Source: DATKAS01 sp963733765 (GTDB lineage Bacteria; Actinomycetota; Acidimicrobiia; Acidimicrobiales; DATKAS01). From it: 64,000 nucleotides of DNA. Of this stretch, positions 1 through 7,546 are shown in pieces (position 1 is the stretch's first letter; each line of letters starts with the position of its first letter). A program made the translations under genes and the position numbers. The notes under the pieces were generated by a model. That model ran no database searches. It was not told the DNA's origin and saw nothing but the letters and a program-made list of their open reading frames with translations. Where the stretch lies: contig CAVTEI010000003.1 of NCBI GenBank assembly GCA_963733765.1, positions 2,976,001 to 3,040,000 of the forward strand, given 5' to 3'.

Positions 1-975
1 AGCGGCGTCGTGTGGTCCGGAAGGTTCCCTGGCGGGGTCTTCGCGCAGCGCATCAACGCGTTCCGACCGGCGTTCTGGCGGATGCTCGCGGACGTCATGC
101 GCTTCAATCGACGAGCGCGGCAGATCCTGGAGTCGCGGCCACATCCCGACGTCTCACTCGAGGATCTCCTCGCCGATGGCCGATGGTCAGCCGAGTTCGT
201 CAACTGGTATCTCGTCCCGCTGGGCGCGGCGATCTGGTCCGCCAATCCGGCCACGTTCACGCGCTACCCCGCCGAGTCGTTCGCCCGGTTCTTCGACAAC
301 CACGGGCTCCTCCATCTGCGAGGTTCGCTGCCATGGCGCACCATCCCCGGCGGCGCCCGACGGTACGTGGATGCGATCCTTCGGCCGCTGGGAACGCGGC
401 TGCGCACCGCGTCGCCGATCGAGAAGATCGTCCGCTACGAACACGAGGTCGAGCTCTACGTCGCCGGCACCGGGCCCGAGCGCTTCGATCACGTCATCGT
501 CGCAACCCACAGCGACCAGGCCCTTGCCCTATTGAGCGACCCGTCGCCGTCGGAACGCGCGATTCTCGGCGCCTTCCGATACCAAGCGAACACGGCGGTG
601 TTGCACACCGATGAGCGCATGCTCCCGCCGCTCCGGCGCGCGTGGGCAAGTTGGAACTACCACCGTCCGACTGAGGACGGCGAAGTCGCCGCCGTGACCT
701 ACCACATGAATCGGCTGCAAAGCATCCGCTCGCGCCACGAGATCTGCCTCACTCTCAACCGCGTGAACGAGATCGCACCAGACGCGGTCCTCGCGACGAT
801 CCCGTACTCGCACCCGGTCTTCGACCGCGGAGCCATCGCGGCCCAGCAGCGGCACTCCGAGATCAGCGGCCAGCGGCGAACCTCATACTGCGGGGCCTAC
901 TGGGGATACGGCTTTCACGAAGATGGAATCGCGAGCGCAGAGCGCGTCTGCGCCGAGCTCGGAGTGCGCTGGTGA
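1..975 (+). CDS. FAD-dependent amine-oxidase-like oxidoreductase (5' partial)
   Basis: The reading frame is open from base 1 and ends at TGA 973-975, so the N-terminal FAD-binding GxGxxG part lies outside the window. The visible ~324 residues match the C-terminal half of the NAD(P)/FAD-dependent oxidoreductases (amine oxidase fold) that are habitually encoded beside DUF1365 and cyclopropane-fatty-acid synthase genes. Recognisable pieces are the substrate-domain stretch ending in VIVATHSDQAL and the C-terminal YCGAYWGYGFHEDG, which closes the FAD site in this family. The substrate is not known; a role in membrane lipid modification is inferred from the neighbours. It overlaps the next gene by four bases (GTGA), indicating one operon. 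Confidence 0.85.
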   Translation, partial: SGVVWSGRFPGGVFAQRINAFRPAFWRMLADVMRFNRRARQILESRPHPDVSLEDLLADGRWSAEFVNWYLVPLGAAIWSANPATFTRYPAESFARFFDNHGLLHLRGSLPWRTIPGGARRYVDAILRPLGTRLRTASPIEKIVRYEHEVELYVAGTGPERFDHVIVATHSDQALALLSDPSPSERAILGAFRYQANTAVLHTDERMLPPLRRAWASWNYHRPTEDGEVAAVTYHMNRLQSIRSRHEICLTLNRVNEIAPDAVLATIPYSHPVFDRGAIAAQQRHSEISGQRRTSYCGAYWGYGFHEDGIASAERVCAELGVRW

Positions 976-1721
976 ACAGTGCGATCTTCGAGGGCACCGT
1001 CTTTCACCGACGTCTTCTACCTGTCCGCCACGAGTTCACGCAGCGGGTCGCGCTCCCGCTGCTCGACCTCGACGAAGTCGACGAGGTTTGCTCGCTCCAT
1101 CCTTTGTGGTCGAGTCGCCGACCGAACGCAGTCCAGTTCCGTCGCTCGGACTTCTACGGTCTCCCGCACCAGCCGCTCGCCGAGGCGATCCGCGATCTGG
1201 TCGAGGAACGGACGGGGGCGCGGCCCGAGGGCTCCGTCCGCATGCTCGCCCACCTCCGCACGTGGGGATGGCTCTTCAATCCGATCGCCTGCTACTGGTG
1301 CTGGGATGCGGGTGACAGCGCCGTCCACGCGCTCGTCGCCGACGTCACGAGCACACCGTGGCATGGACGGCACGCGTACGTCCTCGAGTACTCCGGCGCG
1401 GAGCAATGGTTCGAAAAGGAGCTCCACGTGTCGCCCTTTCTCTCGATGGACCAGCGCTACCGAATCACGGCATCGGTCCCCGACCAGAGCGTCACGATTC
1501 GGATCGAGAGCCACAGTGACGACGGCCTCGTTCTCGAGGCCGGCCTCACCGCAACGAGCCAGAGCATCACACGCGAGGCACTCGGGCGGTTGCTGTGGCG
1601 TCATCCGATGTTGACCGCGCGTGTGTCAGCGCGCATCTACACCGAGGCCGCCCGGCTCGCGCTCAAGGGGACGCCCATCCACCGCCACCCGCGGCGCTCC
1701 GCAGTCCCGGGCGCATCGTGA
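972..1721 (+). CDS. DUF1365 domain-containing protein
   Basis: A 249-residue protein covering the whole DUF1365 family length. Family signatures seen are the N-terminal segment around FEGTVFHRRLLPVRHEF, the central HLRTWGWLFNPIACYWCW and the HVSPFLSMDQRYR stretch. The biochemical activity of DUF1365 is not established; its genes are consistently found between an FAD oxidoreductase and cyclopropane-fatty-acid synthase, so a part in unusual fatty-acid formation is inferred. The GTG start overlaps the upstream stop, and the next gene starts 7 bp after this one ends. Confidence 0.9.
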   Translation: MNSAIFEGTVFHRRLLPVRHEFTQRVALPLLDLDEVDEVCSLHPLWSSRRPNAVQFRRSDFYGLPHQPLAEAIRDLVEERTGARPEGSVRMLAHLRTWGWLFNPIACYWCWDAGDSAVHALVADVTSTPWHGRHAYVLEYSGAEQWFEKELHVSPFLSMDQRYRITASVPDQSVTIRIESHSDDGLVLEAGLTATSQSITREALGRLLWRHPMLTARVSARIYTEAARLALKGTPIHRHPRRSAVPGAS

Positions 1722-1728
1722 GGCCGCT

Positions 1729-2913
1729 GTGACCTCTGCCCGCGGGGCCGCTCGGTCGACAGTGCTTGCGCTCGGGCGACGTCTCGAGTGGGGAACGCTC
1801 GTGATCGAGGACGAGTCCGGCACGCGCCACGTGTGCGGTTCCGGGGTGCCGACGGTCGAAGTTCGCGTGCGCGACGACCGCGCCTGGTCAGCCGTCGCCC
1901 TCCGTGGGTCGATCGGTCTCGGCGAGTCCTATGCACAGGGCTGGTGGGATTGCAACGACATCACGTCTCTCTTGCGCATCGTCCTCGCCGCCATGCGACC
2001 TGCGACACGAGCGCTCGACCGCATCGGGACGACGACAGCGCGTTTCACCGATCCGGTCCGGCGGCTTAGAGCGACCCGCGGAGCGCACGATCGAGGGAAC
2101 GTCCGAGCGCACTACGACATCTCCAACGACTTCTTCGCGCTGATGCTCGATCCGACCATGACCTACTCGTGCGGGCTGTTCGCTCGACCACAGATGTCCC
2201 TGGTCGACGCGCAGCGCGCCAAGTTCGATCGGATCTGCCGGCTGCTCGAGCTCACGCCCGCGGACGAGCTTCTCGAGGTCGGCAGCGGCTGGGGCGGCTT
2301 TGCCATACACGCCGCCTCCTCGTACGGCTGCCGCGTGACGACAACCACGATCTCCGACGCGCAATTCGAGGTCGTTCGCAAGCGAGTCGCCGGCGCCGGG
2401 CTCACGCACCTCGTCACTGTTCGGCCCGACCACTACCGAGAGCTCACCGGGCGATACTCGAAGCTTGTTTCGATCGAGATGCTCGAGGCGGTCGACTGGC
2501 GCGACCACGACGACTTCTTCGAAGTCTGCTCGCGACTGCTCGACCCGCAGGGGCTGATGGCCCTGCAAACGATCGTCATCGAGGAGGGCGCCTTCGATCG
2601 CACGAAGGGGCACCAAGACTTCATCAAACGCTTCATCTTCCCGGGGGGCTGCCTACCCTCGGTCACGTCGCTCGTGAGCTCCGCTGCGCGACAGGAGCTT
2701 CAGCTCCTCGAGCTGCACGACATCGGACGCCACTATCCCGAGACACTGCGGCACTGGGGAGCCTCACTCGACGCACAACGCGAACAAGTGACGGCGCTGG
2801 GTTTCGACGAAGAGTTCCAGCGGTTGTGGACGTTTTACCTCTGCTACTGCGAAGCGGGATTCATCGAGGGCCGGGTGAGCGATGTCCAGGTCCTCCTCTC
2901 CAACCAACGATGA
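1729..2913 (+). CDS. cfa: Cyclopropane-fatty-acyl-phospholipid synthase family methyltransferase
   Basis: Predicted to transfer a methylene group from S-adenosylmethionine to unsaturated acyl chains of membrane phospholipids. The ~394-residue product has the family's N-terminal lipid-binding region and a class I methyltransferase domain with the SAM motif LLEVGSGWGGFAIHAA near residue 180. The family segments RAHYDISNDFFALMLDPTM and FIKRFIFPGGCLPS are also present. I chose GTG 1729 because an in-frame start further upstream would lie far inside the DUF1365 gene. The stop overlaps the ATG of the photolyase (ATGA), so the four genes probably form one transcript. Confidence 0.92.
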   Translation: MTSARGAARSTVLALGRRLEWGTLVIEDESGTRHVCGSGVPTVEVRVRDDRAWSAVALRGSIGLGESYAQGWWDCNDITSLLRIVLAAMRPATRALDRIGTTTARFTDPVRRLRATRGAHDRGNVRAHYDISNDFFALMLDPTMTYSCGLFARPQMSLVDAQRAKFDRICRLLELTPADELLEVGSGWGGFAIHAASSYGCRVTTTTISDAQFEVVRKRVAGAGLTHLVTVRPDHYRELTGRYSKLVSIEMLEAVDWRDHDDFFEVCSRLLDPQGLMALQTIVIEEGAFDRTKGHQDFIKRFIFPGGCLPSVTSLVSSAARQELQLLELHDIGRHYPETLRHWGASLDAQREQVTALGFDEEFQRLWTFYLCYCEAGFIEGRVSDVQVLLSNQR

Positions 2914-4228
2914 GCACGCCGGAGCCGGGTCAAGAACCTGTCGTGCTGTGGTTCCGGCGGGACCTGCGGCTCTCAGACCACCCCGCGCTCGCACAGGCCG
3001 CACGCCAGGGGCCGATCACCGCCATCTTCGTGTTGGACGATGTCCTCCTCCGCACGGCCGGCCAACCACGGCTCGCGTACTTCCTCCAGACGCTGCGAGC
3101 GTTGGACGGCCAGCTGCGGACTGTGGGCGGAGCGCTCACGGTCCGAGCTGGCCGCCCGGAGTATGTCGTCCCCGCGGTTACCGCGCGCGACCGACGCGTG
3201 GCGAAGGCGCTCGGCCCTGTGCCACTGCTAGCCACCGGCTCGCCGTACGCGACTGCTCCCGGCGAGGTCCTGAAGCCAGATGGCCGCCCGTACGAGGTGT
3301 TCACCCCCTTCTACCGATCATGGCTTGCCCATGAGCTCGAGCTTCCCGTGCCCGTGGATCTCGCGGCGATCACGTGGTGCCCACTCGATGGGCTGACTAT
3401 CGCTGGCGACCCGAGGACGGAAGCGACCTGGCCGGAAGCGGGAGAGCCTGCGGCGCGCGTCGCCTGGGAGCTGTATCGATCGACTGGGCTCGCTACCTAC
3501 GCCGCCAACCGCGATCATCCTGCGCTCGACGCGACTTCTCGCCTCTCGCCATACCTGAAGGTGGGCGCGCTCCACCCTCGCACGCTGCTCGCCGATCTCG
3601 GGCCTGACGACGACGCTTTTCGTCGCCAGCTGGCGTGGCGTGAGTTCCATGCCGCGGTGCTGTACCACCGGCCGTCGACGGCTCGTTCCTGCTTCCAACC
3701 ACACATGGAAGGGATGCGGTACGACCACGGCTCGGCCGCAGATCGTCGATTCGCCGCCTGGGCGGCGGGTCGCACTGGCTTCCCGTTGGTCGACGCCGGG
3801 ATGCGACAGCTGCGCGCAGAAGGCTGGATGCACAACCGGCTCAGGATGATCACTGCATCGTTCCTTGTGAAGGACCTTCACATCGACTGGGCCCGCGGTG
3901 CTCGTCACTTCATGGTCAACCTGATCGATGGCGAACTGGCCAGCAACCAGCACAACTGGCAGTGGGTCGCGGGGACCGGGACCGATGCCGCGCCGTACTT
4001 CAGGATCTTCAACCCGTCAGCCAAAGCCGGAAGTTCGATCCGAATGGCGACTACATCCGTCGATGGGTGCCCGAGCTCTCACACCTGCCGAGCGCTGAGA
4101 TCCACGAGCCGTGGCGGCGCGCCGCCGGGGTGCCGCCGGACTACTCCGAGCGGATCGTCGAGCACAGCGAGGAGCGGGCCGAGTCGCTCGCGCGTCACGA
4201 GTTGTTGCGAGCACAACTTCGGGCGTGA
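2910..4228 (+). pseudogene. phr: Deoxyribodipyrimidine photolyase, single-base frameshift
   Basis: Cryptochrome/photolyase family enzyme that would repair UV pyrimidine dimers with FADH and an antenna cofactor. The N-terminal Rossmann domain starts with VVLWFRRDLRLSDHPAL. The FAD-binding domain shows LAWREFHAAVLYH, DAGMRQLRAEGWMHNRLRM and ASNQHNWQWVAGTGTDAAPY. Just after the FNP codons (4008-4016) the frame is lost; one inserted G after 4016 restores VSQSRKFDPNGDYIRRWVPEL to the stop at 4226-4228 and gives a normal ~439-residue enzyme. The missing base may be a sequencing error or a recent mutation. The gene is last in the cfa operon and convergent with the B12-regulator gene 16 bp away. Confidence 0.88.
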
Positions 4229-4244
4229 CCCACACCCGGCCCGG

Positions 4245-5090
4245 TCACGGGCGATTGCCCGAACGCGCGATTCGCTCGATCGCCACCAACGCGGTGCGAC
4301 CGTCGTGACCGGACCATTCGTCGGCACCTAGGCGGAGCGCGTGCGCGCGATCGCGGACAGCGCCGCCGCCGACCAAGATCGGCACGCCGAGGTCGGCCTG
4401 GCGAACCGCCTTCACGGCGGCCCGCCCGGCGGCGTCGCCGCCCGGCGTCGTGATCGCGATCGCGATCGCGATGAGGCGACTTGCCTCCCTGGCGGTCTCC
4501 GCGAACGACGCCCCCGGAGTGTTGGCGCCCATGTCGAGCACCTCGAACCCGACTCCTCGCAACAGATCCGCGAGGATCGCCGACGGGAGTCCGTGCTGCT
4601 CCCCTGCCGGCGCTCCGACCACGACCGTGCCCCGTTTGCGGCCTCGGCGGGCGAACCGAGGCCCGAGCCGACCAACCAGCCGCAGCGCGACCGCGGTCGC
4701 CCGATGCTCGTCCGCGACGGTGAGCTCACCGGCCGCCCACCCGTCCCCCACTGCCTCGAGGGCGGGCACGAGAAGGTCGAGGTAGATGTCGGCAGCCTCG
4801 ACGCCTGATGCCAACGCCGCCTCGACAATCCCCCAGGCCCCGGCCTCGTCGCCCGCCGCCATTCGAGCCGCGAGCTTCGCTGGCCCTTCGGACCGAATGG
4901 TGCCGTGCCCCCGCCTCGTCCGCTCGGGCGGTCGCATCTTTGCGAGGTCTGCGGGATCGACCATCCACTGCACGCCCTCTCGTCGGGCCGGGAGCCGACC
5001 CGTGCGGACGTACCGGTACGCCGTCATGTAGTGCACTCCGAGACGGTCGGCTGCCTCCTGAAGAGTGATCGGCCTCCGCGCTCGGGTCAT
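4245..5090 (-). CDS. CarH/LitR-like B12-binding transcriptional regulator
   Basis: A 281-residue protein with an excisionase-type helix-turn-helix at residues ~8-52 (ITLQEAADRLGVHYMTAYRY), then the helical and Rossmann parts of a cobalamin-binding module. The adenosylcobalamin-sensing signature of CarH photoreceptors, W-x9-E-H, is present exactly (W118, E128, H129), and an E-x-H pair (E164, H166) matches the lower-ligand histidine motif, although the expected glycine three residues after the histidine is proline. The C-terminal VGGGAVRDRAHALRLGADEW closes the fold. Known relatives repress carotenoid, photolyase and cfa genes in the dark. Its convergence on a photolyase/cfa/DUF1365 operon supports light-dependent control. 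I chose ATG 5090 because longer starts add unrelated residues. Use of a non-MerR helix-turn-helix is unusual for CarH itself. Confidence 0.85.
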   Translation of the reverse strand: MTRARRPITLQEAADRLGVHYMTAYRYVRTGRLPARREGVQWMVDPADLAKMRPPERTRRGHGTIRSEGPAKLAARMAAGDEAGAWGIVEAALASGVEAADIYLDLLVPALEAVGDGWAAGELTVADEHRATAVALRLVGRLGPRFARRGRKRGTVVVGAPAGEQHGLPSAILADLLRGVGFEVLDMGANTPGASFAETAREASRLIAIAIAITTPGGDAAGRAAVKAVRQADLGVPILVGGGAVRDRAHALRLGADEWSGHDGRTALVAIERIARSGNRP

Positions 5091-5180
5091 CGAGTCCTGT
5101 TTACCACTAAATGTGCGGTCGACTTGCTGATACCGACCGTTCCGGGTATCTTTAGTGCTAAATACGACTCGGAGGTACAA
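5091..5180. promoter_or_regulatory. Divergent promoter region between B12 regulator and DUF4397 gene
   Basis: The 90 bp between the two divergent starts holds a possible rightward promoter: TTGCTG at 5124-5129, a 17 bp spacer and TATCTT at 5147-5152. An inverted pair ACTAAA (about 5106-5111) and TTTAGT (5151-5156) flanks it, followed by a second TAAATA. A GGAGG ribosome-binding site at 5171-5175 precedes ATG 5181. The inverted pair is a candidate operator for the adjacent B12 regulator; this is inference only. Confidence 0.4.
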
Positions 5181-5987
5181 ATGCGAAAGTTCGTCCTACT
5201 CATCGGGAGCCTGCTGGCTGCGCTCTCCGTGCTGGCCGCTCCGGCGGGCGCCCAAACCGCGACCGGCACGGTCACCGTCATCCACGGCATCCCTGGTCTC
5301 ACTGTCGACGTGTACGTGAACGACGCGCTCACCCTCGAAGACTTCGCTCCCAACACCGTCACCGCGCCCCTCGAGCTGCCGGCAGGCACCTACCAGCTCG
5401 CGATTCGCCCTGCGAACGCTGCTGCCAACTCCGCCCCGGTGCTCGCAGGCTCAGCGACGCTGCCCGCAGGTGCGAACGCGAGCATCGTCGCCCATCTCGA
5501 CGCGAGTGGACAGCCGAAGCTCACCGTCTTCGTCAACGACACCTCACCGCTGGCCGCGGGGAACGCGCGCCTCGTCGTTCGTCACACCGCTGCAGCACCT
5601 GCGGTCGACGTGCTTGCAAACGGGACGCCCGCGTTCACGAACCTCACCAACCCGAGTGAGGCAAAGGCCGATCTGCCCGCAGGCACGATCAGCGCCGCCG
5701 TCGCCGCGGCGGGAACCACCACCCCGGTGATCGGACCCGTCGACCTCACCCTGCCGGAAGCAACCGTCACCGTCGTGTACGCGGTCGGCTCGCTCGAAAG
5801 CGCCACTCTGCACACACTCGCCCAAGCCATCCCAGTGAGCACGACGCCGGCGCCGACGAGCGCGCCCGCTCCGCCCACAGATTCGCAGCTGCCCAACACT
5901 GGGAGTCCCACTGGCTGGCTCGTAGCCATCGGGCTCGGCGTCCTCGCTGCTGGCGTGATCGTGACCCGCCGGTTCGCCACCCGGTAG
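5181..5987 (+). CDS. DUF4397 surface protein with LPXTG-type sorting signal
   Basis: A 268-residue exported protein. It has a signal peptide (RKFVLLIGSLLAALSVLAAP, cleavage after AGA) and two DUF4397 units, the first starting TVTVIHGIPGLTVDVYVND and the second ARLVVRHTAAAPAVDVLANG. A Thr/Pro linker follows, then an LPNTG motif, a hydrophobic helix and an RRFATR tail, the layout of sortase-anchored proteins. DUF4397 proteins are cell-surface proteins of unknown function. The start is fixed by GGAGG five bases upstream of the ATG. It is divergent from the B12 regulator, so it may share light control. Confidence 0.85.
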   Translation: MRKFVLLIGSLLAALSVLAAPAGAQTATGTVTVIHGIPGLTVDVYVNDALTLEDFAPNTVTAPLELPAGTYQLAIRPANAAANSAPVLAGSATLPAGANASIVAHLDASGQPKLTVFVNDTSPLAAGNARLVVRHTAAAPAVDVLANGTPAFTNLTNPSEAKADLPAGTISAAVAAAGTTTPVIGPVDLTLPEATVTVVYAVGSLESATLHTLAQAIPVSTTPAPTSAPAPPTDSQLPNTGSPTGWLVAIGLGVLAAGVIVTRRFATR

Positions 5988-6010
5988 TCCGAGCAACGCC
6001 AACGTCGTCC

Positions 6011-6046
6011 GTCCGGCCCGAGCTCCTCTTCGGCTCGGGGCCGGAC
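6011..6046 (+). terminator. Strong GC hairpin after the DUF4397 gene
   Basis: GTCCGGCCC-GAGC pairs with GCTCGGGGCCGGAC around a short TCCTCTTCG loop, with one bulged base. No T-run follows, as is common for high-GC actinobacterial terminators. Confidence 0.55.
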
Positions 6047-6371
6047 GTGATGGCGAAATGTCATCGCGTCCTTCGGCGCTTCGCCCTCAGCCCTCGCCGA
6101 TGTGGTCGTCGGTCGGCACCGTCCGAGTGGGCGACTCCCGTTCCGCCTCTCACGAACGATGGAGGGTGTCCTCGCGCAGCCGTGCGACCGTCCCGACGAG
6201 CGCGTACCGGTCCTGTTCCCGTTTGGATACGGCGTGGTGAATCAGGTCGACAGCGTCAAGTGAGCGGTGGGGTTCGCCGCATAGACCCTGACGTGACCGC
6301 TGACCTGGGCCTCCTGTACTTGGCGGCGGTGCAATGCACTCTTGAACGCGACTTCGTTCTGACCTGGACTT
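6047..6371. other. No recognisable gene
   Basis: Open frames cross this stretch on both strands, but none has a convincing start, ribosome-binding site or recognisable domain. It separates the light-response cluster from the first tRNA-Val-derived repeat. Confidence 0.4.
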
Positions 6372-6493
6372 TGTGGGCGCTGAGGGATTCGAACCCGCGA
6401 CCCCCTCCTTGTAAGGCATCGGAGGCCGAGCGCTGTGCTCAACCTCGTTTCCGCAGGTCGGCGCAGAGCGAAACGCGCGCAGTTAGAGGTTGA
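6372..6493 (-). repeat. tRNA-Val-derived att-like repeat, copy A
   Basis: Read on the minus strand, a conserved ~80 bp tail is followed by the 3' part of tRNA-Val, from the anticodon loop TTACAA through T-arm and acceptor. The same junction recurs at seven other places in this window, always in the same orientation as the intact tRNA at 43333-43407. The tail shows GAGCGCTGT at 6428-6436 and ends CAGTTAGAGGTTGA. This is the leftmost copy and lacks the left flank seen in copies C-F. Confidence 0.8.
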
Positions 6494-6617
6494 AGCGACA
6501 CGCGTTCTCCTCCTTGCCCGTCGATGAGACTGATGAGAGATAGAGCGCTCCCGAACGGGCAACCGGGGCGGTTGTTCGTAGAGCCTTGCAGTGCCGCCTT
6601 CCCGGCAAACTGAGGAG

Positions 6618-6926
6618 ATGATCGTACGCATCTCCAAAGGAACGTTCCCGCTGAACCGGCTCGGCGACGCTGAACGCGCACTCGCCGCCAGCGAGACTGC
6701 GTTGCGCGAAGCACTGGAAGTGATGCCCGGCCTCCTGCACTACTACGTCGCCATCGATCGTGACGCCGGACAGCTCACCAACGTCAGCGTCTGGGAGACC
6801 GTGGATCACGCCCGGGCCATGTCAGAACTCGCGGCGATGCTCGCCCAACGCCCCATGCTCGAAGCAGCTGGAGTGACATTCGAGCCGATCACGAACCACG
6901 ACACGCTCTGGGCGATCACCCCGTAG
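6618..6926 (+). CDS. Small dimeric alpha-beta barrel (antibiotic-monooxygenase-like) protein
   Basis: A 102-residue protein with the size and pattern of the antibiotic biosynthesis monooxygenase / stress-responsive barrel superfamily: a first beta strand (MIVRISKGTF), a helix, then LLHYYVAIDRDAGQLTNVSVWETVDHARAM, which carries the family's strand-W-E-x-x-x-A core. A GAGGAG ribosome-binding site sits directly before ATG 6618. It stands alone between repeat copy A and a degenerate copy at 7018, so it may be a single-gene module. The substrate is unknown. Confidence 0.6.
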   Translation: MIVRISKGTFPLNRLGDAERALAASETALREALEVMPGLLHYYVAIDRDAGQLTNVSVWETVDHARAMSELAAMLAQRPMLEAAGVTFEPITNHDTLWAITP

Positions 6927-7017
6927 CTCGTACCACCCCAAGGGGCCCGATCGCCGCAAGCGGGTCCTGGTGGCCGCAGGCCCTGCTGCACGCGGCGACA
7001 ACCAAGCTGCGGCTCTT

Positions 7018-7070
7018 GGAACCCCCGACCCCGCCCTGGGGGCATCAGAGGCCGAGCGCTGTGTTCGTCA
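7018..7070 (-). repeat. Degenerate tRNA-Val-derived repeat, copy A'
   Basis: AACCCCCGACCCC (T-arm side), then GGCATCAGAGGCCGAGCGCTGTG, align with the core and tail of the other copies. The acceptor end and the distal tail are lost. GAGCGCTGT lies at 7054-7062. Confidence 0.55.
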
Positions 7071-7131
7071 GCGCCAAACCCTGCACCGCGGCCATCGACT
7101 CGTCGCGGTGGCCCCGCCCGTGCTCGACAGT

Positions 7132-7260
7132 CGGACCGTCAGGACCCCGCCTCCCGACGAGCCCCGTGAGACGTGCGATCAGTGCGGCTTCGACGCGATG
7201 GGGTGGACTCCCGAGGCAGTGATCACCGAACTCGCCGCGATCGACGAGCGGTGGCCTGTG
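7132..7260 (+). pseudogene. Fragment resembling the N-terminus of a DinB-type protein
   Basis: The frame encodes RETCDQCGFDAMGWTPEAV followed by ITELAAIDERW. This is the typical opening of actinobacterial DinB / mycothiol-dependent isomerase-like proteins, where C-x-x-CGFD starts the first helix. After ~40 residues the frame runs into a different family, so only a remnant is present. No start codon with a ribosome-binding site is evident. Confidence 0.4.
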
Positions 7261-7261
7261 G

Positions 7262-7487
7262 ACGGAGGGCCGCCGACGACGTCCGTGTCGTCCGCGGGCG
7301 CGAGCCACGCTCTCGGCATCGCCTACGCCGTGGCCCTCGGTCACGCCCTTCACCGCGTGCCGCAGCGCCTTGCCGTCATCGGGATCGAGGCCGCGAGCCC
7401 GAGACAGGCGAGGCGCTCTCGACGGATGTCGCTGCCGCGGTGGACCTCGCCGTGGAGCTGCTCGCGCGATTGGTCGTTGCCGGGTAG
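7262..7487 (+). pseudogene. C-terminal fragment of a hydrogenase-maturation-protease-like protein
   Basis: SHALGIAYAVALGHALHRVP and RLAVIGIEAA, followed after a one-base frame change by ETGEALSTDVAAAVDLAVEL, match the end of the HyaD/HycI peptidase family. That region normally reads SHGLGLAEALAL...YGIEG...LSPAVAAAVD. The N-terminal two thirds, including the metal-binding residues, are missing. The fragment ends at TAG 7485-7487, 60 bp before the phosphorylase gene. Confidence 0.45.
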
Positions 7488-7546
7488 CCCCGCTGTCACT
7501 GACGGATAGATTGCGCGGGTGACCAACTTCGACGGTTGGGTCGCTC

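Noticed and set aside
4448..4478. GATCGC hexamer run as a possible repeat or regulatory element
   Set aside because: It lies inside the B12-regulator gene and encodes IAIAIAI; codon-level low complexity explains it.
6242..6637. Open frames reading through the repeats and ending in peptides such as CLTRRGSGVRIPQRP
   Set aside because: The peptide is the translation of the tRNA-Val 3' end in the att-like repeats; it recurs at every copy and has no ribosome-binding site or family. Not a gene.
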